Shown here: positions 31,927 through 45,069 of the stretch, in pieces
Layout: each line of letters starts with the position of its first letter
Position numbering within the stretch: the stretch's first letter is position 1
NCBI GenBank assembly: GCA_011390565.1
Contig: JAABSC010000001.1
Coordinates: 434,001 to 498,000, forward strand
From: Thioalkalivibrio paradoxus
Lineage (GTDB): Bacteria > Pseudomonadota > Gammaproteobacteria > Ectothiorhodospirales > Ectothiorhodospiraceae
Direction of reading: 5' to 3'
Length of the DNA: 64,000 bases
Made by a program: the position numbers and the translations under genes
The notes under the pieces: model-generated
What the model saw: the letters and a program-made list of their open reading frames with translations, nothing else
What the model was told of the DNA's origin: nothing
The model's database searches: none

Positions 31927-32792
31927 GCATCCTCGTTGACAAGGACACCCGCGTGATCTGCCAGGGCTTTACCGGGCAGCAGGGGACGTTCCATTCCGAG
32001 CAGGCCCTGGCCTACGGAACGCGCCTGGTCGGTGGGGTGACCCCGGGGAAGGGCGGTCAGCGTCACCTGGATCTGCCCGTGTTCGACAGCGTGGCCGAAG
32101 CGGTGACGGAGGTGGGCGCGCAGGCCACGATGATCTATGTGCCCGCCGCGTTTGCGGCGGACGCGATCTGCGAGGCCGCGGAAGCCGGAATCGAACTGGT
32201 GGTCTGCATCACGGAGGGCATCCCGGTACTCGACATGATCCGGGTGAAACACTTTCTGAATGGGACCGGGGTCCGACTGATTGGTCCGAACTGCCCGGGC
32301 ATCATTACTCCGGACGCCTGCAAGATCGGGATCATGCCTGGTTATATTCACCAACGCGGCCGAATCGGGATCGTCTCGCGCTCCGGTACGCTGACCTACG
32401 AAGCGGTGAAACAGACCTCGGACCTGGGGCTGGGGCAGAGCACGTGTATCGGAATCGGCGGGGATCCCGTTCAGGGGATGGATTTCGTCGAATGCCTGCG
32501 GCTCTTCGCGGAGGATCCCGAGACCGAGGCGGTTCTGCTGGTCGGCGAAATTGGCGGCGACGCCGAAGAGCGCGCCGCACGGTTCATCGCCGACGCTTTC
32601 GACAAGCCCGTAGCCGCCTATATCGCCGGCGCCACGGCTCCGCCCGGTCGCCGCATGGGCCATGCCGGAGCCATCATCTCCGGGGGGCGTGGAACGGCGC
32701 AACAGAAGATGGACGCCCTGCGCGCGGTGGGCGTCGAGATTGCCGTGAGCCCGGCCGAACTGGGTACCGCCGTCGCGCGGGCTCTCGGCTGA
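31923..32792 (+). CDS. sucD: Succinyl-CoA ligase, alpha subunit
   Basis: SucD carries the phosphohistidine and the CoA site of succinyl-CoA synthetase. The 289-aa protein (E. coli 289) has the CoA-binding Rossmann domain ([17 protein letters not shown]), the IGPNCPGII loop, [12 protein letters not shown], and the catalytic His in [17 protein letters not shown]. The ATG overlaps the sucC stop. nadE follows 22 bp later. Confidence 0.97.
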   Translation: MSILVDKDTRVICQGFTGQQGTFHSEQALAYGTRLVGGVTPGKGGQRHLDLPVFDSVAEAVTEVGAQATMIYVPAAFAADAICEAAEAGIELVVCITEGIPVLDMIRVKHFLNGTGVRLIGPNCPGIITPDACKIGIMPGYIHQRGRIGIVSRSGTLTYEAVKQTSDLGLGQSTCIGIGGDPVQGMDFVECLRLFAEDPETEAVLLVGEIGGDAEERAARFIADAFDKPVAAYIAGATAPPGRRMGHAGAIISGGRGTAQQKMDALRAVGVEIAVSPAELGTAVARALG

Positions 32793-32814
32793 GCCGAGCG
32801 CAGCGCTGCTCCCG

Positions 32815-34912
<2,098 letters not shown>

Positions 34913-34939
34913 CGTCCGACCCGGGCAGAGGCGAAGGCC

Positions 34940-35794
34940 TCAGTTCGAGAAGAAGGGGATGCGCTCGATCCAGCGGCGCATCCCACCGCTCTCCGAGTCC
35001 AGGGTGACGGGACGGCCTGCGCGCAGCATTGCGGCCTGGTCCGGATAATTGAGTTCCAGCACCGCCATGGTGTCGCCAGCGAGATCTTCCAGGTCCAGGG
35101 CCTGGTAGCTTTTGACCAGAATCGCCAGTGCCTGGGGCATGACCTCGGCACCCTGGTAGCGTTCGATCACGTAGCGCGCACGCTGACTGGCTGCGACCCA
35201 GGCTCTGCGCTCCATGTAGAATTCCGCCACGCGAATCTCGTGCGCGGCAAGGGCGTTGCGGATGAAGATCAGGCGCTGGTGGCTGTCCGCTGCGTAACGG
35301 CTTTCCGGGAATTCGTTGACCAGCCGGGAGAAGTCCTGAAAGGCCTGGCTAAGCGGCTTCGTGTCCATTTCCGCAGGGTCCATCGGGAAGATGTTGGTCA
35401 GGAAGCCCTGGTCGCGATTGAAGTTGATCAGCCCCCGCAGGTAATAGGCGTAATCCAGATTGGGGTGGCGCGGATTCAGCTGGATGAAGCGATCCACGGC
35501 GACCAGCGCGGCCTCGGATTCACCCGCCTTGTAGTATGCATAGGGAATCTCGATCTGCGCCTGCTGTGCGAAACGGCCGAAGGGGAACCGCGCCTCCAGC
35601 AGTTCGTAGTACTCTACGGCCTGATCGTAACTGCCCCCGTCGAGCGCGTCCTTGGCTTCGGCATACAGCTGGCTCGCGGACCAGTTGCGGGTTGGATCCT
35701 CCTTCCAGCTCGCGCAGGCGGAGAGAGTAAGGATGACGCTCAGGATGACGAACCAACGGGCCAGGGACACGGCGGAGCCTCGTTTGTGATGCAT
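34940..35794 (-). CDS. bamD: BamD, outer-membrane assembly lipoprotein
   Basis: BamD is the essential lipoprotein of the beta-barrel assembly machine. The 284-aa protein has a signal with lipobox LSAC (Cys27) and five TPR-like repeats: NWSASQLYAEAKDALDGGSY, YYELLEARFPFG, IPYAYYKAGE, LDYAYYLRGLINF, FPESRYAADSHQRL. It is slightly longer than E. coli BamD (245 aa) because of a C-terminal extension (about 245-284). It is divergent from rluD with a 46-bp spacer, the same arrangement as in E. coli. Confidence 0.95.
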   Translation of the reverse strand: MHHKRGSAVSLARWFVILSVILTLSACASWKEDPTRNWSASQLYAEAKDALDGGSYDQAVEYYELLEARFPFGRFAQQAQIEIPYAYYKAGESEAALVAVDRFIQLNPRHPNLDYAYYLRGLINFNRDQGFLTNIFPMDPAEMDTKPLSQAFQDFSRLVNEFPESRYAADSHQRLIFIRNALAAHEIRVAEFYMERRAWVAASQRARYVIERYQGAEVMPQALAILVKSYQALDLEDLAGDTMAVLELNYPDQAAMLRAGRPVTLDSESGGMRRWIERIPFFSN

Positions 35795-35840
35795 GATCTC
35801 CGGATTCTACAACAACGTGCACGCTCACCGCGCCGGTTCC

Positions 35841-36812
35841 ATGGCTGACGCGCGGATCGCTTTCATTCCATCGGAGTTGGCCGGTATGCGGCTGGATGCC
35901 GCCCTGGCGCAGGTGTTCGACGACTATTCGCGCAGTCAGCTCTCGCAGTGGTTGAAAGAGGGTGCCCTCACGGTGGACGGGGATCGGCTGCGTCCCAGGG
36001 CGCCCGTTCGCGGCGGTGAGGAGGTCCGGTTGCACGTCCCTGACACTCCGATTTCCGCTGCGCAGCCAGAGGCCATCGCGCTGGACGTGGTCCATGCCGA
36101 TCCCACGATCATCGTCCTGAACAAGCCCGCGGGTCTGGTGGTGCATCCCGCGGCCGGACATCGCCAGGGCACGCTGGTGAACGCGTTGCTGCACTTCGCT
36201 CCGGAACTGGCGGCACTGCCGCGTGCCGGCATCGTGCACCGGCTGGACAAGGAAACCACGGGGTTGCTTGTCGTGGCCCGTACCGCGGCCGCGCAGACCA
36301 GTCTGGTGCGGCAGTTGCAGGAGCGAGCGGTGCATCGCGAGTACCGGGCGCTGGTGCAGGGTGTCCTGATCAGCGGTGGGATGGTCGATCTGCCGATCGG
36401 GAGGCACCCCATCGATCGCAAGCGCATGGCCGTCGTCGCGGGTGGCAAACCCGCGGTCACCCACTACCGCGTCCTCGAGCGTCTGCGCGCCCACACGCTG
36501 CTCGAGGTCCGCCTGGACACCGGGCGCACGCATCAGATCCGGGTGCACATGGCCAAGTTGGGACACCCGGTGGTCGGTGATCCGGCCTACGGCGGGCGTC
36601 CGCGGCCGGTGCGCGGCATGACTCCACGGGCAGCAGCGTGCCTGGGGGATTTCCGCCGCCAGGCGCTGCACGCCGCTGTCCTGGGGCTCGTGCACCCGAA
36701 GACCGGCGAGGAGTGCCGGTTCGAAGCTCCTCTTCCCGCGGATTTTCGGGCGCTGCTGGAAGTCTTGCAGGCGGACGCCGCGCAGGCTGTGGAGGACGCA
36801 CGCGAGCCATGA
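35841..36812 (+). CDS. rluD: RluD, 23S rRNA pseudouridine1911/1915/1917 synthase
   Basis: RluD makes the three pseudouridines in helix 69, one of which (1915) is later methylated by RlmH, also encoded here. The 323-aa protein has an N-terminal S4 domain (MRLDAALAQVFDDYSRSQLS) and the catalytic Asp136 in HRLDKETTGLLVVA, with RTHQIRVHMAKLGHPVVGD. The ATG at 35841 (MADARIAFIP) is chosen; an upstream in-frame start would overlap the bamD start. The stop overlaps the pgeF start (ATGA). Confidence 0.95.
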   Translation: MADARIAFIPSELAGMRLDAALAQVFDDYSRSQLSQWLKEGALTVDGDRLRPRAPVRGGEEVRLHVPDTPISAAQPEAIALDVVHADPTIIVLNKPAGLVVHPAAGHRQGTLVNALLHFAPELAALPRAGIVHRLDKETTGLLVVARTAAAQTSLVRQLQERAVHREYRALVQGVLISGGMVDLPIGRHPIDRKRMAVVAGGKPAVTHYRVLERLRAHTLLEVRLDTGRTHQIRVHMAKLGHPVVGDPAYGGRPRPVRGMTPRAAACLGDFRRQALHAAVLGLVHPKTGEECRFEAPLPADFRALLEVLQADAAQAVEDAREP

Positions 36813-37549
36813 GCGGGATTCCGTTGCTGATCCCCGACTGGCCTGTGCCGCCCGGTGTACGCGCGGTTCAGACCACGCGGGCGGGCGGTTTTAGCACGGG
36901 TTCCTGGAGCAGTCTCAACCTGGCCCTGCACACCGGGGACGATCCGGCGACCGTGCGTCGCAACCGGTTGCGTCTGACCGAGGCGCTGGCTCTGCCAGCG
37001 CAGCCGGTCTGGCCGCGGCAGGTTCATGGAGTCGTGGTCGCGCGCGCGGACGCGATGACCGAGGACACCGGAGCGGATGCGGTGACGGCACGGACCGCGG
37101 GTGCGGTCTGCTCCGTGCAGACCGCGGATTGTCTGCCGGTGCTCTTCGCCAGCACCGACGGTCGAAGGGTTGCGGCTGCGCATGCCGGGTGGCGCGGGCT
37201 TGTCGCCGGGGTGCTCGAGGCCACCGTGCAGGCGATGGAACATCCGCCCGAACACATCACGGCATGGCTCGGGCCTGCGATCGGGGCGGAGGCCTTCGAG
37301 GTGGGCCCCGAGGTTCGCACCGCTTTTCTCGCCTGCGATCCGGAGGCGAAGGAGGCGTTCCGGCCCGGAAAAGGCGATCGCTGGTTTGCCGATGTCTATC
37401 GATTGGCGCGCCAGCGGCTGCTGCGCGCCGGAATCCGGGACATCCACGGTGGTGGTCGCTGCACCTACACCGAGTCCGAGACCTTTTTCTCCTACCGCCG
37501 GGACGGTACCTGCGGCCGCATGGCGACCCTGATCTGGCGGGTTTCCTGA
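36809..37549 (+). CDS. pgeF: PgeF/YfiH, peptidoglycan editing factor (laccase-domain family)
   Basis: YfiH-family proteins were first called polyphenol oxidases. E. coli PgeF corrects misincorporated amino acids in peptidoglycan precursors. The 246-aa protein has the family metal/active-site residues: His in RQVHGVVV, Cys in TADCLPVLF and His in AAHAGWRGLVAGV, plus GPAIGAEAFEVG and the C-terminal SYRRDGTCGRMATLIW. It lies in the conserved bamD/rluD-pgeF-clpB order and overlaps rluD by 4 bp. Confidence 0.93.
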   Translation: MSGIPLLIPDWPVPPGVRAVQTTRAGGFSTGSWSSLNLALHTGDDPATVRRNRLRLTEALALPAQPVWPRQVHGVVVARADAMTEDTGADAVTARTAGAVCSVQTADCLPVLFASTDGRRVAAAHAGWRGLVAGVLEATVQAMEHPPEHITAWLGPAIGAEAFEVGPEVRTAFLACDPEAKEAFRPGKGDRWFADVYRLARQRLLRAGIRDIHGGGRCTYTESETFFSYRRDGTCGRMATLIWRVS

Positions 37550-37603
37550 GGGTTGTCCACGAGGTGCGTGCCAGGACGCGGGCGGCAGGGACACGCGCCG
37601 GCC

Positions 37604-37628
37604 CTTGAATACCGCGCGGATACCCCCA
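37604..37628 (+). promoter_or_regulatory. Sigma-32 (RpoH)-type heat-shock promoter of clpB
   Basis: CTTGAA at 37604-37609 and CCCCA at 37624-37628, separated by 14 nt, match the CTTGAAA-N13-15-CCCCAT consensus of RpoH promoters. The implied transcript would start near 37637 and give a leader of about 35 nt ending in GAGGGG before the clpB ATG. Confidence 0.75.
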
Positions 37629-37671
37629 CCTTGTGTGTCAGATCAAACCTTATCCCGAGGGGAATTCCTCC

Positions 37672-40245
<2,574 letters not shown>

Positions 40246-40275
40246 GTACGCCGGGCCCGGCCCGGGCCGGAAATG

Positions 40276-40313
40276 CCGGGATGTCGATGTCCCTTTTCGA
40301 CAGCCCGGTTTTT
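40276..40313 (+). terminator. Rho-independent terminator of clpB
   Basis: A stem CCGGG-a-TGTCGA pairs with TCGACA-g-CCCGG (11 pairs around one A/G mismatch, 9-nt loop) and is followed directly by TTTTT at 40309-40313. It lies 31 bp after the clpB stop and is the clearest intrinsic terminator in the window. Confidence 0.85.
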
Positions 40314-40370
40314 GCCTGTGGGCGCCCGGCATTGTTTCATGCGCGTTCAACCGCAACGAAAGGATTCCCG

Positions 40371-40658
40371 ATGAGTGACGACAGCCTGCAACTGTCCGGT
40401 GAACTGATTCAGAGTCTTCAGGACGCCCTGATTGCCGCCGACCCGCGGGCGCGTGAGCCCATCGTCGGCGTGCAGTACCTCGCCGCCGTCATGGGTTACC
40501 TGGTGGCCCAGATGCCGGAACCGGTGGAACAGCGCAAGGGCTACCTTGCCGAACTCGGGCAGTTCATCCAGGCGGTATTCGAAGATGTGGAAAGCCGCAA
40601 GGCCCCCGCGCAGCCGTCGCAGGAAGCCTCCGGTGTCTGGCGTCCGGGCGATCCCTGA
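40371..40658 (+). CDS. Conserved-looking small protein of unknown function
   Basis: A 95-aa soluble protein with no recognised domain. The first 70 residues read as two or three amphipathic helices (LSGELIQSLQDALIAADPRA, GVQYLAAVMGYLVAQMPEPV, KGYLAELGQFIQAVFEDVES); the last 25 are Pro/Ser/Gly-rich and probably disordered. It has a Shine-Dalgarno (AAAGGA) and an ATG at 40371, beginning 58 bp after the clpB terminator, so it probably has its own promoter. It converges with cydC. Codon use is like its neighbours. Confidence 0.65.
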   Translation: MSDDSLQLSGELIQSLQDALIAADPRAREPIVGVQYLAAVMGYLVAQMPEPVEQRKGYLAELGQFIQAVFEDVESRKAPAQPSQEASGVWRPGDP

Positions 40659-40694
40659 GCGGGAACCTCCGGCGGGATCCCGTTTGAGTCCCGT

Positions 40695-42359
40695 TTACCG
40701 GGACCGCCCATCGGTGCCCAGGTCGATCCTGGGCCATGTCGTCGGCAGCTGTTCCGGCGCATGGGTCACGATCACCGAACTGCGCGCTTCAAGCCACGGT
40801 CGCAGACGTTCCAGCACGCGTTCCACCGTGGCGGCGTCGAGATTGGCAAAGGGCTCGTCGAGCAGCACGACCGGCGCATCGCGCAGCACCAGCCAGGCGA
40901 GCGCGAGGCGTCGCGCCTGGCCGCCAGACAGTCGTTGGCCTTCCTCACCGATCGGGTAGTCCAATCCCGCACCTTCTCGCCGCAGGGTCCTGGCCAGATC
41001 GACCATTTCCAGCGCCTCCCACATGTCCAGGTCTGACAGCTCCGGGCGACCCAGGCTCAGGTTGTGGCCCACGGAGTCATCGAGCAGTACGGTCTCCTGC
41101 GGCAGGTAGGCGACACAGCGATAGCGTTCGGCTTCGGGCAGCTCCCCGATGGCGCGTCCCCCCACGCGGATCATTCCGGCCAACGGCGTCTGTTCGCCAG
41201 CCAGCGTTGCGAGCAGTGTGCTCTTGCCAAGCCCGCTCGGTCCGCAGAGCACTCTTGGTTGGCCCGGTTCGAGCGTGAAGCTGAGCGGCCCGAGAAACGG
41301 ATGATCCGCGGCATGGCCGATTTCCAGATGATCAACCTCGACCTTGGGATGCGGCAGCGGGTTGGTCTGTGCGCCCCCGGGGAAAGACTGCGGTCGGGTT
41401 TCGTGACCCAGGGCCTGCAGGCGCGCGGCCGCCTGCAGGCTTTCTCCCAGGCGCCAGCCGGCTCCGGGCAAGGTGCCTAGTGCTTCGTTGAGCCCCAGCG
41501 TCATCAGGGTGAGCAGAACGGCCACGGGGGCGCTGATGGTCCCGGCTGCATGCCAGTGCAGGGCCAGTCCGAGCATCACCAGGGTGGCGACGGCCACCAG
41601 GAGTTGCACGGCCTGCTCCGAAATCAGTGCGATCGTCTCCTGGACGTGCAGGCGTTGAGCCTGTCGGATCTCCCGTTCTTCCACCTGGCGTTGCCGGGCA
41701 CGGGCTTTCCGGTAAGCCAGCAGTTCTGTCAGTCCCCCGAAGAAATCGAGCAATCCGACCCGCTGTCGCATCCGCTCTTCGACCAGGGATTTGCCTCGGG
41801 CTCGCCCTGCACGAGCCCCGGCCAAAGCGGCAATGCCGGTGATGAGCGCGGTGGTCAGGATCAGGGCCGGCGCCGGCCAGGGCGCCAGCCAGCCGGCCAG
41901 GGAGCTGGCGGCGAGAACAGCCAGCAGGGCGGCGGTCATGGGTCCGGTGATTCGCAACGGCACCGCATCGAGCGTGTCGATGTCGGCCGTGAGCCGCTGC
42001 TGCAGGTCCCCGCTACGCAGGGCCCTTTGCTCCGGAATTGGCAGCCGCGCGATCCGCTCGAAGGTGGTTTCGCGCAGCGTCGCCAGTATCCGCAGCACGG
42101 CCTCATGACCGATTACGCGTTCGCCGTAACGCGCCAGAGTGCGCAACAGAGCGGCGGCTCGGATGCCGGCGGACGGGGTGAACAGATCGAGCCCGAGAAG
42201 GACGCCCGCGCCCGCCAGTGCGGCCGCCGTAATGAACCATCCCGACAGCGCCAGGAGTGCGATGCCAGCCGCCCATGTCAGCGCCAGCAGCAGGTGGGCC
42301 ACACCGGTCCACGCGCGTGCGTTGCCGAACACTGTTCGCAAAAAGCGCCACTCAGACAT
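40695..42359 (-). CDS. cydC: CydC, thiol-reductant ABC exporter subunit
   Basis: CydDC is the heterodimeric ABC transporter that exports glutathione/cysteine and is needed for cytochrome bd assembly. This 554-aa half has about six TMs (ALTWAAGIALLALSGWFIT is the first), then an ATPase domain with Walker A GPSGLGKSTLL, signature LSGGQARRLALAW and Walker B VVLLDEPFANLD. The ATG at 42359 (MSEWRFLRTVF) overlaps the end of cydD by 8 bp; a longer in-frame opening would lie inside cydD. It is the last gene of the cydABDC series and converges with the 95-aa gene. Confidence 0.93.
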   Translation of the reverse strand: MSEWRFLRTVFGNARAWTGVAHLLLALTWAAGIALLALSGWFITAAALAGAGVLLGLDLFTPSAGIRAAALLRTLARYGERVIGHEAVLRILATLRETTFERIARLPIPEQRALRSGDLQQRLTADIDTLDAVPLRITGPMTAALLAVLAASSLAGWLAPWPAPALILTTALITGIAALAGARAGRARGKSLVEERMRQRVGLLDFFGGLTELLAYRKARARQRQVEEREIRQAQRLHVQETIALISEQAVQLLVAVATLVMLGLALHWHAAGTISAPVAVLLTLMTLGLNEALGTLPGAGWRLGESLQAAARLQALGHETRPQSFPGGAQTNPLPHPKVEVDHLEIGHAADHPFLGPLSFTLEPGQPRVLCGPSGLGKSTLLATLAGEQTPLAGMIRVGGRAIGELPEAERYRCVAYLPQETVLLDDSVGHNLSLGRPELSDLDMWEALEMVDLARTLRREGAGLDYPIGEEGQRLSGGQARRLALAWLVLRDAPVVLLDEPFANLDAATVERVLERLRPWLEARSSVIVTHAPEQLPTTWPRIDLGTDGRSR

Positions 42360-44043
42360 GGACGGTCGTCCGCAAGCGGCCTGCATCGAGATCGATGATC
42401 CTTTGCATCCGCGTCCAGACCGCCTCCTGATGGGTCGCGATCATGAGTGTGATTCCGTGGGACCGGACATGTTTCAGCAGTCGCTGCAGCAGATCCTCCG
42501 CGGTATCCCGGTCGAGCGCGCTGGTGGGTTCGTCGAGTAGCCAGAGCCGGCTTCCGGACAGCAGGGCTCGGGCGAGCGCGACGCGCTGCGCCTGCCCTCC
42601 TGAAAGCCCTCGGGCCATCTCGCCGATTCGGGTATCGAGGCCTTCCGGGAGCATCGGATCGGTGATCGGCAAACCGGCCGTTTCCAGCGCTTCGATCAGC
42701 GTCTCGTCCGCCGTCCCTGGTTCGGTGCCCAGAAGCAGATTGTCGCGCAAAGTCCCATGGAACAGGTGAGAGCTTTGGCCGATCCACGCAAAGTGCCGTG
42801 CGGATTGCGACCGTTGCACGGAACCCGTGTCCGGAGTCAGAAATCCGGCACAGACTGCGAGCAGGGTAGACTTGCCGCTGCCGCTGGGTCCGACCACAGC
42901 GACCCGTTCTCCGGGAGCGATGGTCAGGCTTATCTGGTCCAGCGCCGGCGTATCTTCGGGCCGGTAATGCAGACTGACCTCCGTGAGGCGCAGCAGATGC
43001 GGCTGTGGTTCGGGCCGGAGGGTTCCCGCGGGGGCGGATTGGGCGGAATGGCCGTGCAGAACCGGCGCCAGCGCGTTGGCTGCAGCCAACGCGCCGGCAC
43101 GGTCATGGTAGCTCTGTGCGAACCTGCGCAGTGGCTGAAAATATTCCGGAGCGATCAGCAGTACGAACAGCCCCTTGAACAAGCTGATTTCCTCGGCCGG
43201 GCCGAATTGCAGGAAACCGAGCAACGCGAAACCCACATAGATCGCAACGAGCCCGATTGCAACGGCACTGAAGAACTCCATCACCGCCGAGGAGAGAAAA
43301 GCGACCCGCAGCACCCGCATGCTCAGCCGGCGGTATTCCTGCGCCGCGCTCGCGACATCCTTCCGCGCGGCTTCGAGCGCGCGGCTGCGGCGCAACAGGT
43401 CCAGGGCGCGAATGCGGTCAAGGAAGTGGCCGGCAAGCCGGTGCTGTCGTTCCTGCTGCGCCTCGTGGATCTGTTGGCTGCCCATTCCGATCAGGGCCAT
43501 GAAGATCGGGATGAGCGGGGCGGACAGCAGCAGCAACAGGCCGGCGACCCAGTCCAGCATGAAGGCAACGATCAGCAGCGCCAGGGGAACCAGGAAGGCG
43601 AGGCCCAGGGCTGGGAGATAGCGGGAGAAATAGCCCCCCACGGCTTCCACCTGATCCTGGTAGCGCGTGGCCCACGTCCCGGAATGTCCCTGGGCCGCCA
43701 CCCATAGCGGGCCCGCCGCCACGGCGGCTCCGAGCAGATCATCGCGAATTTCCCTGCGCACCTTCCGAGCGAGCTGCAGCCCCGCCCAGTCTCCCAGAGC
43801 CTGCAGGCTGTAGCGAACCACGACCGCGAACAATGCCACGCCCAGCCAGAACCAGGGAACGATGGCCGAGGGTTCGATCAGCGTCTGGTGCACGAGCCAG
43901 GCAATGGCTCCGGCGACGGTGACCGTGGCAAGCGCAGCCCCCAGACCCGATGACCAGGCCAGCCAGAGCCAGCGCCGATTGGCGCGCAGCCGTGCGCTCA
44001 GAAAAGCATCGGGGGAGGGACTGGAGCCCTGTGAAGGATGCAC
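42352..44043 (-). CDS. cydD: CydD, thiol-reductant ABC exporter subunit
   Basis: Partner of CydC. The 563-aa protein has an N-terminal TM domain (ATVTVAGAIAWLVHQTL and five further segments) and an ATPase domain with Walker [15 protein letters not shown], signature LSGGQAQRVALARALL and Walker B LWLLDEPTSALD. The first codon is GTG at 44043, 6 bp after the cydB stop, so translation is probably coupled. The order cydA-cydB-cydD-cydC places oxidase and exporter in one operon. Confidence 0.93.
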   Translation of the reverse strand: MHPSQGSSPSPDAFLSARLRANRRWLWLAWSSGLGAALATVTVAGAIAWLVHQTLIEPSAIVPWFWLGVALFAVVVRYSLQALGDWAGLQLARKVRREIRDDLLGAAVAAGPLWVAAQGHSGTWATRYQDQVEAVGGYFSRYLPALGLAFLVPLALLIVAFMLDWVAGLLLLLSAPLIPIFMALIGMGSQQIHEAQQERQHRLAGHFLDRIRALDLLRRSRALEAARKDVASAAQEYRRLSMRVLRVAFLSSAVMEFFSAVAIGLVAIYVGFALLGFLQFGPAEEISLFKGLFVLLIAPEYFQPLRRFAQSYHDRAGALAAANALAPVLHGHSAQSAPAGTLRPEPQPHLLRLTEVSLHYRPEDTPALDQISLTIAPGERVAVVGPSGSGKSTLLAVCAGFLTPDTGSVQRSQSARHFAWIGQSSHLFHGTLRDNLLLGTEPGTADETLIEALETAGLPITDPMLPEGLDTRIGEMARGLSGGQAQRVALARALLSGSRLWLLDEPTSALDRDTAEDLLQRLLKHVRSHGITLMIATHQEAVWTRMQRIIDLDAGRLRTTVHV

Positions 44044-44049
44044 CTCGTG

Positions 44050-45048
44050 TCAGTGATAACCGGCATCGGCCCGGACCTTGCCGCGAAACACATAGTACGT
44101 CCACGCCGTGTACATCAACACGAAAGGCACGACAAAGAGGAGTCCGATCAGCAGGAAGAGTTGGCTTTCCGGTGCCGAGGCCGCGTCCTGGAAGGTATAG
44201 TTGGGCGGTACCACGTAGGGCCACTTGCTGAACAGCAGCCCGGCGTAGAACAGCGCGAACAGGCCGATCGTGTAGAGGAAGGGCGTGGCCTCGTAGCTGC
44301 GGTTCAGGGAGCGCCACAGACGTGCCGCGACCAGCACCGTGGCCAGGGGCAGCAGCCAGAGCCAGGTCAGGTTGTCGAACCAGCGGCCGCGCACGTACTC
44401 ATCCGTCAGCGGTGTCCACAGGCTGACGATCACAAAGAAGACCATCAGGGCCGCGAGCAGGCGGTAGGCCCAGCCGCGGGCCCATTGCTGCGTCTCGCCC
44501 TCGGTCTTCAGCATCAGCCAGGTGGCGCCGAGCAGACCATAGCCCACGATCATGCCCAGCCCGGTCATCACCGTGAACGGCGTCAGCCAGTCCAGTGCCC
44601 CGCCGACGTACCGGAAATTCTCGGTCTCGAAGCCCTGGATGAAGGTGCCGACCACCGCGCCCTGGGCGAAGGTGGCGACCAGGGATCCGCCGAAGAAGGC
44701 CGCGTTCCAGAGTCCACGCCGGCCCTTCGCGGCCTTGAAGCGGAACTCGAAGGCCACGCCGCGGAAGATCAGTCCGGCCAGCATGAGGAAGACGCCGATG
44801 TAGAGCGCGGGCAGAAAGACCGTGTAGACCAGCGGGAACGCGGCCAGCAGGCCCGCCCCGCCGAGGACCAGCCAGGTCTCGTTGCCGTCCCAGACAGGCG
44901 CGACGGTGTTCATCAGGATGTCGCGGTCCTCCTCCGAACGGGCGAAGGGGAAGAGGATCCCGACGCCGAGATCGAAGCCGTCGGTCAGCACGTACATCAG
45001 TACGCCGAAGCCGATGATCATGACCCAGATATAGGTGAAGTCGAACAT
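44050..45048 (-). CDS. cydB: Cytochrome bd oxidase subunit II (CydB/CioB)
   Basis: Subunit II of the quinol oxidase in the inner membrane. The 332-aa protein has about eight TMs. It has the family N-terminus (DFTYIWVMIIGFGVLMYVLTDGFDLGVG), the conserved VWDGNETWLVLGGAGL and IFRGVAFEFRFKA. A Shine-Dalgarno (GGGAGA) precedes the ATG. It lies 21 bp after cydA. It belongs with the short-Q-loop CioAB type by association with its CydA partner. Confidence 0.95.
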   Translation of the reverse strand: MFDFTYIWVMIIGFGVLMYVLTDGFDLGVGILFPFARSEEDRDILMNTVAPVWDGNETWLVLGGAGLLAAFPLVYTVFLPALYIGVFLMLAGLIFRGVAFEFRFKAAKGRRGLWNAAFFGGSLVATFAQGAVVGTFIQGFETENFRYVGGALDWLTPFTVMTGLGMIVGYGLLGATWLMLKTEGETQQWARGWAYRLLAALMVFFVIVSLWTPLTDEYVRGRWFDNLTWLWLLPLATVLVAARLWRSLNRSYEATPFLYTIGLFALFYAGLLFSKWPYVVPPNYTFQDAASAPESQLFLLIGLLFVVPFVLMYTAWTYYVFRGKVRADAGYH

Positions 45049-45069
45049 CGCGCAATCTCCCTGCGAAGG

